A program made the translations under genes and the position numbers. Positions 9,567 to 19,400 of a stretch of 64,000 nucleotides of DNA are shown piece by piece. The notes under the pieces were generated by a model that did no database searches, was not told where the DNA came from, and was given only the letters and a program-made list of their open reading frames with translations. Position 1 is the first letter of the stretch; each line of letters starts with the position of its first letter. Origin of the DNA: Alteromonas sp. 5E99-2 (GTDB taxonomy: Bacteria > Pseudomonadota > Gammaproteobacteria > Enterobacterales > Alteromonadaceae); NCBI RefSeq assembly GCF_017368475.1, contig NZ_JAFNJE010000008.1, forward strand, positions 104,840 to 168,839, read 5' to 3'.

Positions 9567-9682
9567 TAAGAAATGTAAAACCCTGACACAATTAACACAT
9601 AGTGCTTTTATACGGCACAATTTTAAAGGAGTTAATTATCGCTGTTTAGCGTGAGAATAACAACAAGGAGTGATCAGTGATT

Positions 9683-9759
9683 TGGCTCCCCCTCCCCGAC
9701 TCGAACGGGGGACCTGCGGATTAACAGTCCGTCGCTCTAACCAACTGAGCTAAGGGGGA
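9683..9759 (-). tRNA. tRNA-Asn (GTT), copy 2
   Basis: A 77-base tRNA gene on the minus strand. The acceptor stem pairs TCCCCCT with AGGGGGA, followed by discriminator G and an encoded CCA. The anticodon loop CTGTTAA gives anticodon GTT (Asn). The T loop TTCGAGT sits between CCCCG and CGGGG. The sequence is identical to the other copy 26 bases upstream, and the two are probably transcribed together from the promoter at 9884-9912. Confidence 0.97.
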
Positions 9760-9785
9760 ACAAAATAACACTAATCATTGTAAGT

Positions 9786-9862
9786 TGGCTCCCCCTCCCC
9801 GACTCGAACGGGGGACCTGCGGATTAACAGTCCGTCGCTCTAACCAACTGAGCTAAGGGGGA
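9786..9862 (-). tRNA. tRNA-Asn (GTT), copy 1
   Basis: A 77-base tRNA gene on the minus strand, base for base the same as the second copy, with anticodon GTT and encoded CCA. It is the promoter-proximal member of the tandem pair; its 5' end is about 21 bases downstream of the -10 hexamer. Confidence 0.97.
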
Positions 9863-9883
9863 CCTGTCTTACAACGGGCGGCA

Positions 9884-9912
9884 ATATTAATGAGGCATTA
9901 AGCTTCTGTCAA
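9884..9912 (-). promoter_or_regulatory. Sigma-70 promoter of the tRNA-Asn pair
   Basis: On the minus strand a perfect TTGACA (9912-9907) is followed by a 17-base spacer and TAATAT (9889-9884). The next bases, TGCCGCCCG, form a GC-rich discriminator typical of stable-RNA promoters under stringent control. Position and strength fit transcription of both tRNA genes, perhaps with read-through into rsxA. Confidence 0.8.
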
Positions 9913-9944
9913 CATGAAAAGTAGGGTTTTTTTATATAACCATT

Positions 9945-9966
9945 AATAACGAACGCATTCGTTATT
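9945..9966. repeat. Palindrome AATAACGAA-N4-TTCGTTATT
   Basis: Perfect 9-base arms with a four-base CGCA centre lie 32 bases upstream of the -35 box of the tRNA promoter. No T-run follows on either strand, so it is not an ordinary terminator. It could be a binding site for a dimeric regulator; nothing in the sequence names one. Confidence 0.5.
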
Positions 9967-10105
9967 GATATTAAAAACTTATTGAACACTGTTTTTTTAA
10001 ACAGTTGTGTGTGTTTTTGTGACAGAAAAATGAATAACACGAGGTTAGCCACTACTTACATAAATTCCGAGCTTATTGAAGCCAAATACCGTGGTTATTG
10101 ACCCT

Positions 10106-10142
10106 CACACACTTATCCACTAAACCTGTGGATAAGTGTGTG
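10106..10142. repeat. 15-base inverted repeat carrying two DnaA-box-like sites
   Basis: Perfect 15-base arms (CACACACTTATCCAC and its complement) flank the seven-base loop TAAACCT. The right arm read on the minus strand contains TTATCCACA, the exact consensus DnaA box; the left arm contains TTATCCACT, one base off. No T-run follows on either side and no gene ends here, which argues against a terminator. It could act as a DnaA-binding regulatory or titration site. The surrounding 9913-10652 region is AT-rich and otherwise shows no gene. Confidence 0.55.
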
Positions 10143-10435
10143 GGAAAAAACGTAAAACTTTTAAATAAATTAGAATAATACTGTCAATAGGCAATGTGAA
10201 AATAAACTAAAAAAATAAAAATGCATTTAAAATCAATTTCTTATGCTTGCTTGTTTGTGAGCTAATTAAAAAGTGTGATTTCTTCGTGATTTTTTACTTG
10301 CTTGTGTGTTAATTCATTGGTAAAGAAGTTTTTTGCTTTGAGTCAGTACTAAGAAGTAATTTAAACTAACATTCTGTTTACAATGGGGTTGCGGTTAAAT
10401 CTGCATATTAAATTGCATTGTCTCTGTTAATTAAG

Positions 10436-10451
10436 TGTCAATTTTTTGACA
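10436..10451. repeat. Short palindrome TGTCAA-TTTT-TTGACA
   Basis: Perfect six-base arms around TTTT in the AT-rich spacer upstream of the MATE gene. The right arm is also a perfect -35 hexamer on the plus strand, but no good -10 lies at the right distance. It may be an operator or chance in AT-rich DNA. Confidence 0.3.
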
Positions 10452-10596
10452 AAAATATTACACTTTTTTTTCGGTTTTTAGCGACCGCAGTCATAGTAAT
10501 TTTTTCGTGGTAGTTTGATTTTTAGGCTAGATTAGCAAAAAAATAAATTGTCTGTTCGTGAGCATATAAATTCGCTGCTTTATCGTTGTATAATTT

Positions 10597-10626
10597 TTGA
10601 CAGTGAATGGCTGTGTTAACATATAG
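10597..10626 (+). promoter_or_regulatory. Possible promoter of the MATE-uvrB pair
   Basis: TTGACA at 10597-10602 is a perfect -35 hexamer. With spacers of 17-18 bases the possible -10 hexamers are CATATA or ATATAG, both weak matches. It lies 26-50 bases upstream of the likely GTG start at 10653. No LexA-type CTG-N10-CAG box was seen here, although uvrB is SOS-controlled in E. coli. Confidence 0.4.
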
Positions 10627-10652
10627 ATCAGTTGTTAATTACCGGATATATT

Positions 10653-12041
10653 GTGGCACTCCCTCAGCACGATCTCGCCAAATCAAATATAAATAAAACC
10701 CTTGTTTCAATGACAATGCCAATGATTTTGGGGTTGATCATGCTGATGAGCTTTGGGTTGGTGGATACTTTTTTTGTCAGCCTATTAGGAACAGATGCAC
10801 TTGCTGCAATTAGCTTTACTTTTCCTGTTACTTTTACGCTCATTAGTCTAAACATTGGATTGGGCATTGGAGCATCTGCAGTAATTGGTAAATTACGCGG
10901 GCAAAAGTTATATGAAAGCGCCAAGGACACTGCCACTGCATCTTTATTGCTATGCGTCATGTTCGTTGGGTTGTTGGCTATTCTAGGCGTACTGTTAATT
11001 GAACCTACCTTTATATTACTTGGAGCAGACGATACGCTGATGCCCCTTATTAAAGAGTTTATGTGGGTTTGGTACCTTTCTGGCGTATTCTTATCTGTTC
11101 CCATGGTAGGAAACAGTGTGCTAAGAGCCTCAGGTGATATGAAAACACCCAGTATTATTATGGCTGTAGGTGGGGGAATAAATGCATTGCTTGATCCTGT
11201 GTTTATTTTTGGATGGGGGCCTATCCCTGCCTTAGGTATTCAAGGTGCGGCTTGGGCAACACTAATTGCCTGGCTGTGTTGTTCCATTTGGATATGTTAT
11301 CTATTGGGAGTAAAGCGAAGGTTAATGCGTACTAAGCTTCCTTCCTTAAGTGAACTGAGATTACATTCACTATCCGTTATGCGTATTGGACTTCCCGCTG
11401 CTGGGGCAAATATGCTAACGCCCATTGCTGGTGGTATCATGACTGCTGTAGTTGCCGCATATGGGCCAGAATCTGTAGCTGCATGGGGAGTTGGAAATCG
11501 ATTTGAATCAATTGCTAGTATTGTGGTTTTGGCATTATCTATGACGCTTCCTCCGTTTATTAGTCATAATGTTGGTGCTAACTGTTATGATAGAGTGAAG
11601 ACGGCATATAGAAATACCTTACTCTTTATTGTAATTTGGCAACTCGCACTATTTGTCGTAATTTGGTTTACGAGCCCTTTTATAGCGTTAATTTTTGCCA
11701 AAGAACAAGAAGTATCAAATATGATAGTTTTGTTTTTGTCTATTTTACCTTTAGGTTATGGTTTACAAGGTATTGTAATATTGACAAATTCATCGCTAAA
11801 CGCAATGCACTTACCTATAGATGCACTTTGGTTAAGTATATTAAGACTGTTTGTTTTTTATGTTCCTATTGCCTATGTAGGTAGTCTTCTATTTGGTATA
11901 AAAGGCTTATTTGTCGGATGCGTTATTGCTAATTTACTCATGGCAATTGTGTCTTTAATGTGGTTCAAACAATCACTCGAAAAATCAGTAAAAACAGCAG
12001 CAATAGAGGCAAATAAACCGTGTCAAAAGGCTTTAAATTAG
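10653..12041 (+). CDS. MATE family multidrug/Na+ efflux transporter
   Basis: Polytopic membrane protein of about 462 residues with some 12 hydrophobic segments, the usual MATE length. Family-typical stretches are [39 protein letters not shown] and [19 protein letters not shown] proteins export cationic drugs or metabolites in exchange for Na+ or H+. No ATG fits; the GTG at 10653 (giving [11 protein letters not shown]) was chosen over the TTG at 10632, but both are possible and neither has a strong ribosome binding site. The end overlaps uvrB by 22 bases in another frame. The substrate is unknown. Confidence 0.88.
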   Translation: MALPQHDLAKSNINKTLVSMTMPMILGLIMLMSFGLVDTFFVSLLGTDALAAISFTFPVTFTLISLNIGLGIGASAVIGKLRGQKLYESAKDTATASLLLCVMFVGLLAILGVLLIEPTFILLGADDTLMPLIKEFMWVWYLSGVFLSVPMVGNSVLRASGDMKTPSIIMAVGGGINALLDPVFIFGWGPIPALGIQGAAWATLIAWLCCSIWICYLLGVKRRLMRTKLPSLSELRLHSLSVMRIGLPAAGANMLTPIAGGIMTAVVAAYGPESVAAWGVGNRFESIASIVVLALSMTLPPFISHNVGANCYDRVKTAYRNTLLFIVIWQLALFVVIWFTSPFIALIFAKEQEVSNMIVLFLSILPLGYGLQGIVILTNSSLNAMHLPIDALWLSILRLFVFYVPIAYVGSLLFGIKGLFVGCVIANLLMAIVSLMWFKQSLEKSVKTAAIEANKPCQKALN

Positions 12042-14038
12042 CATCGAACTATAAACCTGCAGGTGACCAACCTAACGCAATTGCTTCTTTGATTGAAGGA
12101 TTAGAAGACGGGATTGCCAATCAGATTTTACTGGGTGTTACCGGCTCAGGTAAAACCTTTACTATGGCCAATGTCATAGAAAGTGTGCAACGTCCTACGT
12201 TAATCATGGCGCATAACAAAACCCTTGCTGCTCAGCTATACGGTGAGATGAAAGACTTTTTCCCTAACAACGCCGTTGAATATTTTGTTTCTTATTACGA
12301 TTATTACCAACCTGAAGCGTATGTGCCGAGCTCTGATACCTTTATAGAAAAAGACGCTTCTATCAATGATCATATAGAACAAATGCGCCTATCAGCCACT
12401 AAGGCATTGATGGAGCGTAAAGACGTTATTATTGTTGCTAGTGTGTCAGCAATTTATGGTTTGGGTGATCCTGAGTCCTATATGAAAATGTTATTGCATT
12501 TTCGCCAGGGCGATACCATGGATCAACGGGAAATTTTACGTAGACTTGCAGAACTGCAGTACAAGCGAAACGATATTGCCTTTGAACGGGGCTCTTTTAG
12601 AGTACGTGGCGATGTTATTGATATTTTCCCAGCAGATTCTGAAAGGCAAGCGGTGAGGGTAGAGCTGTTTGATAGTGAGATAGAAAAAATTAGCCTGTTT
12701 GACCCACTTACTGGTGCTGTTGATAAAACCGTGGTTCGCACTACGGTGTTTCCCAAAACTCACTATGTAACACCTAGAGACAAAATCCTCAGTGCTATTG
12801 ACGATGTTAAAGTCGAATTGAGCGAGCGTAAAACCCATCTTAAAGATGTGGGTAAATTAGTTGAAGAACAACGTATTTCTCAGCGTACGCAATACGATAT
12901 CGAAATGATGCTTGAGCTGGGTTATTGCTCAGGTATTGAAAACTACTCTCGTTATTTGTCGGGCAGAGCGCCTGGTGAACCACCTCCGACGTTATTAGAT
13001 TACTTTCCAGCCGATGGCTTGTTATTTATCGACGAAAGTCATGTTACGGTTTCGCAAATTGGGGCTATGTACAAAGGTGACCGTTCCCGCAAAGAGACGC
13101 TGGTGGAATACGGCTTTAGATTACCTTCGGCGATGGATAACCGACCACTAAAATTTGATGAATTTGAACATATTTCACCGCAAACCATTTATGTGTCTGC
13201 AACTCCTGGTGATTATGAATTAAACAAATCTGACGGCGAAGTGGTAGAGCAAGTAGTCCGCCCCACTGGGTTGCTAGACCCCATTATTGAAGTGCGGCCC
13301 GTCGCAACTCAAGTTGATGATGTACTGTCTGAAATAAATATTCGCGTTAAAAAAGATGAGCGGGTATTAATCACTACTCTCACTAAGCGAATGGCAGAAG
13401 ACCTGAGCGATTATTTGAATGAACATCATGTAAAAGTTCGTTATTTACATTCAGATATCGACACCGTAGAGCGTATGGAAATTATTCGTGACCTACGTTT
13501 AGGCAAATTTGATGTTCTTGTAGGTATTAACCTGCTGAGAGAAGGTTTGGATATGCCAGAAGTGTCATTGGTTGCCATCTTAGATGCTGATAAAGAAGGC
13601 TTTCTTAGAGCCGAAAAATCCTTGATTCAAACCATAGGACGTGCAGCGAGGCATTTGAATGGTCGAGCAATTCTGTACGCTGACAGAATTACTAAATCGA
13701 TGAAAAAAGCCATGGACGAAACGGAGCGCCGTAGGGAAAAGCAAGCGCAATACAATAAAGATCATAACCAAGTTCCGATGGCGTTGAACAAGCCTATTAC
13801 TGATGTCATGGATATTGGTGATAGTTCAGCACACCCTGATTCTGGTAAAGTTAAATTACGTAAAGTTGCAGAAAAGAAAAAGTCGTTAGATGCAGCCTCT
13901 GCAACAGACCTCATGGCCAGAGTAGGAGAATTAGAAAAGCAAATGTTTGATTATGCAAAAGATCTAGAGTTTGAAAAAGCGGCATCTTTGCGAGATGAAG
14001 TGGAAATATTAAGAAAGCAGATCCTTGCTTTGTCGTAA
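12020..14038 (+). CDS. uvrB: Excinuclease ABC subunit B
   Basis: Protein of 672 residues, almost the same length as E. coli UvrB (673) and highly similar along its length. It shows Walker A GVTGSGKT (39-46), the beta-hairpin region [12 protein letters not shown] used in damage checking, the DESH box, helicase motif VSATPG, motif [12 protein letters not shown] and a C-terminal UVR domain ([20 protein letters not shown]) that contacts UvrC. UvrB verifies DNA lesions and loads UvrC in nucleotide excision repair. It starts with GTG inside the end of the MATE gene, so translation may be coupled to it, which is unusual for uvrB. Confidence 0.97.
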   Translation: MSKGFKLASNYKPAGDQPNAIASLIEGLEDGIANQILLGVTGSGKTFTMANVIESVQRPTLIMAHNKTLAAQLYGEMKDFFPNNAVEYFVSYYDYYQPEAYVPSSDTFIEKDASINDHIEQMRLSATKALMERKDVIIVASVSAIYGLGDPESYMKMLLHFRQGDTMDQREILRRLAELQYKRNDIAFERGSFRVRGDVIDIFPADSERQAVRVELFDSEIEKISLFDPLTGAVDKTVVRTTVFPKTHYVTPRDKILSAIDDVKVELSERKTHLKDVGKLVEEQRISQRTQYDIEMMLELGYCSGIENYSRYLSGRAPGEPPPTLLDYFPADGLLFIDESHVTVSQIGAMYKGDRSRKETLVEYGFRLPSAMDNRPLKFDEFEHISPQTIYVSATPGDYELNKSDGEVVEQVVRPTGLLDPIIEVRPVATQVDDVLSEINIRVKKDERVLITTLTKRMAEDLSDYLNEHHVKVRYLHSDIDTVERMEIIRDLRLGKFDVLVGINLLREGLDMPEVSLVAILDADKEGFLRAEKSLIQTIGRAARHLNGRAILYADRITKSMKKAMDETERRREKQAQYNKDHNQVPMALNKPITDVMDIGDSSAHPDSGKVKLRKVAEKKKSLDAASATDLMARVGELEKQMFDYAKDLEFEKAASLRDEVEILRKQILALS

Positions 14039-14143
14039 GTGAAAAGATGTTTTTTTGAACGCTAAAGCATTAATAATAAACATTTTATGTTTTATCGGGA
14101 ATAAATTTTTTACTTATTTACTAGGCTGCACTATATTTTGCTA

Positions 14144-14161
14144 ATACGTATTTATTCGTAT
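14144..14161. promoter_or_regulatory. Inverted repeat ATACG-N8-CGTAT before the LysR-type gene
   Basis: Perfect five-base arms 37 bases upstream of the ATG at 14199 in an AT-rich spacer. LysR-type regulators often bind dyads in front of their own gene. The spacing is not the classical T-N11-A, so this is only a candidate autoregulatory site. Confidence 0.3.
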
Positions 14162-14198
14162 ACCTATAAATAAAATTCATAATATTATTGGTGTTGTT

Positions 14199-15128
14199 AT
14201 GTTAAGTCGTTTGCAAGAATCGGATATTAAATTATTGCGTGTGTTTTTTGCTGTTGCTAGTTGTAACGGGTTTACTGCTGCTGAGCCTGTACTCAGAATG
14301 CAGCGGCCTAACATTAGTGCGGCAATAAAAAAGCTGGAAGAGCGACTTGATTTAGTTCTGTGTCATCGCGGTCGAGGCGGCTTTCAAATGACCAAAGAAG
14401 GGGAAGTGGTCTTTCAAGAAACTAAACGCGTCTTTAATGCATTTGATAACTTTGTCTTCAATCTTAAAAGTCTTCACGACGACTACTCAGGTAATATCAA
14501 TTTAGTTTTAATGGCCGGATTGCCTTTGTCTATACAGTTGGCGGTAAGCCGCGCAGCTAAAAGTACGATGAAAAAATTTGATGATATTCATATCAGTATA
14601 CAAACAAGGTTGTACAGTGAAGTAGAACACGTCGCTTTATCAGGAGAATGCCACCTAGTTTTGGCAACATATGATATGGTCAAACCTGAGTCGGTTACGT
14701 TTCATTCAACGGGTCATAAATGTCGAGGCAGACTATATTGTGCACCCAATCATGAATTAGCGAAGTATCGAGATGTAGACAGCTTGCCTCAAGGCGTTTC
14801 AATTTCAGATTACCCTGCTATAAGGCTCTCTGGTTTATCCACTGCCAATTACGTTGAAAATGATACTATATTGAACTTGAAAACGACTTCTGATTCATAC
14901 GACGGTTTGATGTCGGCAATGATGACAGGTGAGTACATAGGGTTACTACCTGACTATATGGCAAAAGAACAAGGGGTGAGTTTAGGTCTAGTCCCAATCG
15001 CCAATGGCAATTTATACGAATTTGAACATGAATTATTCGTTATGAATGGAAAAAATACCCGTTTAAATCCAGTATTGCGTCATTGTATTAAAGAAATTTC
15101 TTATTTTGTCTGCGAAAGCCAGAATTAA
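14199..15128 (+). CDS. LysR family transcriptional regulator
   Basis: Protein of 309 residues, the standard LysR length. An N-terminal winged helix-turn-helix ([19 protein letters not shown] to [11 protein letters not shown], about 11-60) is followed by a substrate-binding domain. The usual Ala-rich recognition helix is here [15 protein letters not shown]. The target is not evident: the next gene, queC, is convergent (four-base overlap of the stop codons), and uvrB upstream is housekeeping. The regulated genes may lie elsewhere. Confidence 0.9.
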   Translation: MLSRLQESDIKLLRVFFAVASCNGFTAAEPVLRMQRPNISAAIKKLEERLDLVLCHRGRGGFQMTKEGEVVFQETKRVFNAFDNFVFNLKSLHDDYSGNINLVLMAGLPLSIQLAVSRAAKSTMKKFDDIHISIQTRLYSEVEHVALSGECHLVLATYDMVKPESVTFHSTGHKCRGRLYCAPNHELAKYRDVDSLPQGVSISDYPAIRLSGLSTANYVENDTILNLKTTSDSYDGLMSAMMTGEYIGLLPDYMAKEQGVSLGLVPIANGNLYEFEHELFVMNGKNTRLNPVLRHCIKEISYFVCESQN

Positions 15129-15787
15129 CTGGCTTCGTATTCAAGGGGATCCGTTTTACCATTCACTTCAAATGCTTCTAGTCTTTCTTGGCAGGCGCCA
15201 CATTGTCCACAGGCCAGTTCTCTACCATTGTAGCAAGTCCAAGTTTGGCTATAGTCTAAACCCATGCGCAAACCATCTGCTAAGATCTCACCTTTGTCGT
15301 TAGATAAATAAGGCGTACAAATATCGACCGCATCGTAATTTGCTATTTGACTAACATCGTTCATTTTTTTGACAAATTCAGGGCGGCAATCTGGGTAAAT
15401 GGCATGATCACCAGAATGTGCGCCGTAAAATACTTTATTGGCGCCAATACTAACGGCATGGCCTATAGCTAAAGATAGCAAAATCATATTTCGGTTTGGC
15501 ACAACCGTAGATTGCATGCTTGGCTCTTCATAATGCCCTTCAGGGATGGGGATGTCAGAAGTTAGAGATGAACCCGCAAGTAGCTGATTTATAGATGTAA
15601 TGTCTACAAGTGTATGCTCTATATTTAATGTGCGGCAGACATTTTCAGCGTATTTTAATTCTTTACTGTGACGTTGACCGTAATCAAAAGATAGCGCACA
15701 GGGTTTCAAACCTTTAGAAAGTGCATGGTGCAGAACGGTAAATGAATCCATTCCTCCGGAATAGATAATGACAGCTTTATCACTCAT
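15125..15787 (-). CDS. queC: 7-cyano-7-deazaguanine synthase
   Basis: Protein of 220 residues from the ATG at 15787 ([15 protein letters not shown]); the frame extends to 15844, but the extra 19 residues do not match the family. The PP-loop SGGMDS binds ATP. The C-terminal [15 protein letters not shown] gives the four zinc-binding cysteines. QueC converts 7-carboxy-7-deazaguanine to preQ0 in queuosine biosynthesis. It is divergent from queE, which makes its substrate, with 96 bases between the starts. Confidence 0.93.
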   Translation of the reverse strand: MSDKAVIIYSGGMDSFTVLHHALSKGLKPCALSFDYGQRHSKELKYAENVCRTLNIEHTLVDITSINQLLAGSSLTSDIPIPEGHYEEPSMQSTVVPNRNMILLSLAIGHAVSIGANKVFYGAHSGDHAIYPDCRPEFVKKMNDVSQIANYDAVDICTPYLSNDKGEILADGLRMGLDYSQTWTCYNGRELACGQCGACQERLEAFEVNGKTDPLEYEAS

Positions 15788-15883
15788 ACTGGTACTCTTG
15801 ATGGAATTTATGCGCATTTTACGAGATCCTTGGTAAAATCCCAAATTAAGTATAAAAGTTAAATGGTAAATTAAGCGAGCATC

Positions 15884-16549
15884 ATGTTACCAATCAATGA
15901 AATGTTTGAGACAATCCAAGGGGAAGGTGTGCACACAGGCGTACCTTCTATCTTTGTTCGGCTACAGGGTTGTCCTATTGGATGTGCGTGGTGCGATACT
16001 AAACACACATGGGATGTAACTGATAGTTTAGTCACAGATTCAACAACTGTGATCGCTAAAACAGAGGATACACCAAGCTTTTTTCGAAGCTCTGTAAGTG
16101 AACTATTGTCCTTGTTTTCATCACAAGGTTACGCGGCTAAGCACGTTGTAATTACGGGGGGAGAGCCCTGCATGTATGATCTTGTTGAATTAACCACATC
16201 ACTATATCAGGCTGGGTATTCGGCTCAGATTGAAACAAGTGGTACATTTGAAATTAAATGCCATGAAGATACTTGGGTGACTGTTTCACCTAAGGTGGGA
16301 ATGAAAGGTGGCTACAAAGTACTCGCTAGCGCAATGAATAGAGCCAATGAAATTAAACATCCGGTGGCAAAGGAAAGTCATATTGCGGATTTAGACACCT
16401 TATTAGCACTGAGAGAACAGCCCATTAAACATATTTGTTTGCAGCCTATTAGTCAGCAAAAAAGAGCGACAGATCTTGCTGTCCGCACCTGTATACAAAG
16501 AAACTGGCGCCTATCTTTACAAACTCATAAATATCTCGGTATTGCGTAA
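15884..16549 (+). CDS. queE: 7-carboxy-7-deazaguanine synthase
   Basis: Radical SAM enzyme of 221 residues. The family start [18 protein letters not shown] is followed by [15 protein letters not shown] with the CX3CX2C motif for the 4Fe-4S cluster and the conserved D-T-K substrate segment, then the GGEP motif (ITGGEPCMY). It rearranges 6-carboxytetrahydropterin to 7-carboxy-7-deazaguanine. Together with divergent queC it supplies two successive steps to preQ0. No preQ1 riboswitch was recognised in the short spacer. Confidence 0.95.
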   Translation: MLPINEMFETIQGEGVHTGVPSIFVRLQGCPIGCAWCDTKHTWDVTDSLVTDSTTVIAKTEDTPSFFRSSVSELLSLFSSQGYAAKHVVITGGEPCMYDLVELTTSLYQAGYSAQIETSGTFEIKCHEDTWVTVSPKVGMKGGYKVLASAMNRANEIKHPVAKESHIADLDTLLALREQPIKHICLQPISQQKRATDLAVRTCIQRNWRLSLQTHKYLGIA

Positions 16550-16563
16550 TTAAAGGTATCCAC

Positions 16564-17430
16564 ATGCGTTATTTCATTACATTTTGTATTTATTCGATTT
16601 TATTTATTTTTCCCAGTTTTACCTATTCTGCCGTGTGGACTATTCATTACCCTAAAGCGCTTACTGATGATGATAAACGAAATGAGTATCCTCTTGCAGT
16701 TCTTACTTTGGCCTTAGATAAAACTGGCGTACGGTACAAACTTATTCCTTCAGATAAAACGCTTAATCAAGGTAAAGCTGTCAGACAACTAAAAGAAAAT
16801 CGCGATATAAATGTGTTCTGGGGAATGACCGACAAGGAAAGAGAAGACGGTTTACTCCCGATACGTATACCTTATGACAAAGGCCTAATTGGCTGGCGTG
16901 TTTTACTCACTAGAGAAGAAGATGAACAAAATTTTGATCGACTAACCAGTTTGCGATCTTTGTTGCGATATACTGCAGTGCAAGGGAAAGACTGGCCAGA
17001 TACCAAAATATTACAGTCCAACGGTTTTAATGTAAAAACTACTGATGGGTTTAATGGTGCTTATAAAGCGTTACGAAAAGGTGAAGGTGACTTTTTCCCT
17101 AGGTCAGTTATAGAAGTTACAGCAGAGTTGAAATCCTTGGGTAACGATTCAGCACTTCGCCTTGATGATAAACTAGTATTGCAGTATCCGGCGGCATCCT
17201 ATTTTTTTGTTAATAAATCAAATTTAACACTAGCGAAACTCATTGATATTGGTTTGCGTAGAGCAATTGAGTCAGGAGAGTTTGATAACCTGTTTAACAA
17301 TTACTTTGGCGGAGTTATTACTGATCTTGGCTTAGCTGAACGGCAGATTTTTAGACTATCTAACCCGATAATGCCAAAGGAGTCACCCATTAATAACGCG
17401 TCACTTTGGTTTGAAATTGAGCCTAAATAG
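16564..17430 (+). CDS. Periplasmic solute-binding-like protein
   Basis: Protein of 288 residues with an N-terminal signal peptide (about 1-22, ending near TYSA-VW). The rest looks like the type II periplasmic binding fold of amino-acid-type receptors: two alpha/beta lobes, with KGEGDFFPRSVIEVTAEL and YPAASYFFVNKSN resembling the second-lobe pattern. No ABC permease or ATPase is next to it, so it may be a lone sensor or receptor rather than a transport component. It begins 15 bases after queE, so it is probably co-transcribed, and ends at a strong bidirectional terminator. Ligand unknown. Confidence 0.6.
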   Translation: MRYFITFCIYSILFIFPSFTYSAVWTIHYPKALTDDDKRNEYPLAVLTLALDKTGVRYKLIPSDKTLNQGKAVRQLKENRDINVFWGMTDKEREDGLLPIRIPYDKGLIGWRVLLTREEDEQNFDRLTSLRSLLRYTAVQGKDWPDTKILQSNGFNVKTTDGFNGAYKALRKGEGDFFPRSVIEVTAELKSLGNDSALRLDDKLVLQYPAASYFFVNKSNLTLAKLIDIGLRRAIESGEFDNLFNNYFGGVITDLGLAERQIFRLSNPIMPKESPINNASLWFEIEPK

Positions 17431-17451
17431 AGAATTTTGATAAATAAAAAG

Positions 17452-17486
17452 CCCTCAATAACATATAGATTATTGAGGGTTTTTTT
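17452..17486. terminator. Bidirectional intrinsic terminator
   Basis: Perfect 10-base arms CCCTCAATAA / TTATTGAGGG with a short AT loop, followed on the plus strand by seven T residues and preceded by an A-run that serves the minus strand. It lies between the convergent binding-protein gene and asnB and should stop both. Confidence 0.92.
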
Positions 17487-17508
17487 GTATTAGTGAGAAA
17501 ACTAAATA

Positions 17509-19173
17509 CTAGCCTTTATGAACGTCTTTCATTGAACGACCTGAAGGATCAGCATTGTTTTTGAAACTCTCATCCCATTCTAATGCTTCGACTGTAGAGC
17601 AAGCGATAGATTTTCCACCTGGAACACAATTCGCTGCACTTTCTTGAGGGAAGTAACCTTCGAAGATAGTACGGTAGTAATAGCCCTCTTTGGTGTCAGG
17701 GGTATTCGTTGGGAAGCGGAATTCAGCAGTAGCAAGTTGCTGATCAGACACTTCCGCATCGACGAAATCGCGAATTGAATCAATCCAAGAATAACCAACA
17801 CCGTCACCAAATTGTTCTTTCTGACGCCATAAAACAGATTCTGGCAAGGTAGAACCATCGTCAAATGCTTTACGTAAAATCCATTTTTCCATACGACCAT
17901 CAACACACATTTTGTCTTGTGGGTTTAAGCGCATAGCAACGTCGATAAAGTTTTTATCTAAGAATGGAACACGAGCTTCTACACCCCATGCAGAGGTTGC
18001 CTTGTTTGCTCTTGCGCAATCAAACATATGCAAGCGTTCTAGCTTACGTACGGTTTCTTCATGAAGCTCTTTTGCATTTGGCGCTTTGTGGAAATACAAG
18101 TAACCACCAAAGATTTCATCAGAACCTTCACCAGACAGTACCATTTTAATGCCCATTGCTTTAATTTTGCGGGTCATTAAGTACATAGGCGTTGCTGCGC
18201 GAATCGTGGTGGTATCATAAGTTTCTAATTGATAAATCACATCGCGAATGGCATCAAGGCCTTCTTGAATGGTAAAGTGAATTTCGTGATGCACAGTACC
18301 AATCATTTCAGCAACATCGCGAGCTGCAATTAAATCTGGCGCACCTTCTAGGCCTACTGCAAACGAGTGTAACCTAGGCCACCAAGCATCTGAGTTGTCG
18401 TTGTCTTCTACGCGTTTAGCAACGTATTGTGCCGCGACCGCAGAGACTAATGACGAGTCTAATCCACCAGAAAGTAATACCGCATAAGGTACATCTGACA
18501 TGAGGTGAGATTTAACCGCTTTTTCAAATGCATCTTTCAGTTCGGCTAAATCGGTTGTGTTATTTTCAACGGCTGAATAACTCATCCAGTCTCGTTGATA
18601 ATACTTGGTTAATTCGCCTGTTTTACTCCAAAGAACATGCCCTGGAGGGAATTCACTGATTGTCTTACACACAGGCGCTAAGGCTTTCATTTCAGAGGCA
18701 ACATAGAAGTTACCGTGTTCATCATAACCTGTGTAAAGAGGAATGATACCCATGTGATCTCGAGCGATTAAGTAGGCATCTTCGTCTTCGTCATATAATA
18801 CGAAAGAAAACATACCCTCTAATTTGTCTACGAACTCGGCACCGAAGGTTTTATAAAGAGGTAAAATCACTTCACAATCTGAGCGAGTTTTAAAGTTGTA
18901 GTCTTTTGCTAATTCTTCTGCCAGTTGTACGTGATTATATATTTCACCGTTAACGGCAAGAATTTGTTTGCCTGAATCGGAAATAAGCGGCTGAGCCCCT
19001 GTATCAACATCGACAATAGCAAGACGTTCGTGACATAAAATAGCATTATTATTATTCCAGATACCCGACCAATCTGGGCCGCGGTGACGCAGCAGCTTAC
19101 TTAATTCGAGGGCCTGAGTACGAAGCTCAGCCACATCGGTTTTGAGGTCAAGAATACCGAAAATACCACACAT
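17509..19173 (-). CDS. asnB: Asparagine synthetase B, glutamine-hydrolysing
   Basis: Protein of 554 residues, as in E. coli AsnB. The N-terminus MCGIFGI exposes the catalytic Cys2 of the class II amidotransferase domain, with RHRGPDWSG and NGEIYNH in the glutaminase half. The synthetase half has the PP-loop LLSGGLDSS and later LSGEGSDEIFGGY and EARVPFLDKNF. It makes asparagine from aspartate, ATP and glutamine in the cytoplasm. It is a single-gene unit between two terminators. Confidence 0.97.
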   Translation of the reverse strand: MCGIFGILDLKTDVAELRTQALELSKLLRHRGPDWSGIWNNNNAILCHERLAIVDVDTGAQPLISDSGKQILAVNGEIYNHVQLAEELAKDYNFKTRSDCEVILPLYKTFGAEFVDKLEGMFSFVLYDEDEDAYLIARDHMGIIPLYTGYDEHGNFYVASEMKALAPVCKTISEFPPGHVLWSKTGELTKYYQRDWMSYSAVENNTTDLAELKDAFEKAVKSHLMSDVPYAVLLSGGLDSSLVSAVAAQYVAKRVEDNDNSDAWWPRLHSFAVGLEGAPDLIAARDVAEMIGTVHHEIHFTIQEGLDAIRDVIYQLETYDTTTIRAATPMYLMTRKIKAMGIKMVLSGEGSDEIFGGYLYFHKAPNAKELHEETVRKLERLHMFDCARANKATSAWGVEARVPFLDKNFIDVAMRLNPQDKMCVDGRMEKWILRKAFDDGSTLPESVLWRQKEQFGDGVGYSWIDSIRDFVDAEVSDQQLATAEFRFPTNTPDTKEGYYYRTIFEGYFPQESAANCVPGGKSIACSTVEALEWDESFKNNADPSGRSMKDVHKG

Positions 19174-19336
19174 AAATGCGTTCTCACTTGTTTACTAAAT
19201 TGAATTGTTGGGTTTAATCTGTCGAGGTAAAAAACCAGAGGATTTGTTTATATACTTCTTTTTATTATGGCACTGAGAGTGCCATTCTTACTGGAAATTG
19301 CAAGATAAAATTGAGCTTCTTAGCTAAATAAATACG

Positions 19337-19367
19337 AATAAAATAAAACCGCTTGTGATAAGCGGTT
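19337..19367 (-). terminator. Intrinsic terminator after the M28 peptidase gene
   Basis: Arms AACCGCTT / AAGCGGTT around a five-base loop; on the minus strand the hairpin is followed by TTTATTTTAT. It lies between the end of the peptidase gene (19401) and the start of asnB. Confidence 0.75.
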
Positions 19368-19400
19368 CTATTTTTGTTTAATTTACTATCAAACTAAGTG

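Noticed and set aside
9567..9620. N-terminal extension of RsxA from a TTG
   Set aside because: The extra 18 residues do not match the family, while the ATG at 9566 gives exactly the family length.
9683..9862. tRNA genes as attachment site of a genomic island
   Set aside because: No integrase and no repeated tRNA 3' fragment elsewhere in the window; flanking genes are ordinary chromosomal genes.
10106..10142. Long dyad as an intrinsic terminator
   Set aside because: No T-run follows on either strand, and the nearest genes point away from or start far from it.
10590..10652. LexA box controlling the MATE-uvrB pair
   Set aside because: No CTG-N10-CAG pattern was found; the ACAG...CTGT arrangement near 10601 has the halves in the wrong order.
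15788..15883. preQ1 riboswitch between queC and queE
   Set aside because: The spacer is short and AT-rich, without the hairpin and pseudoknot pattern, and the genes are divergent.
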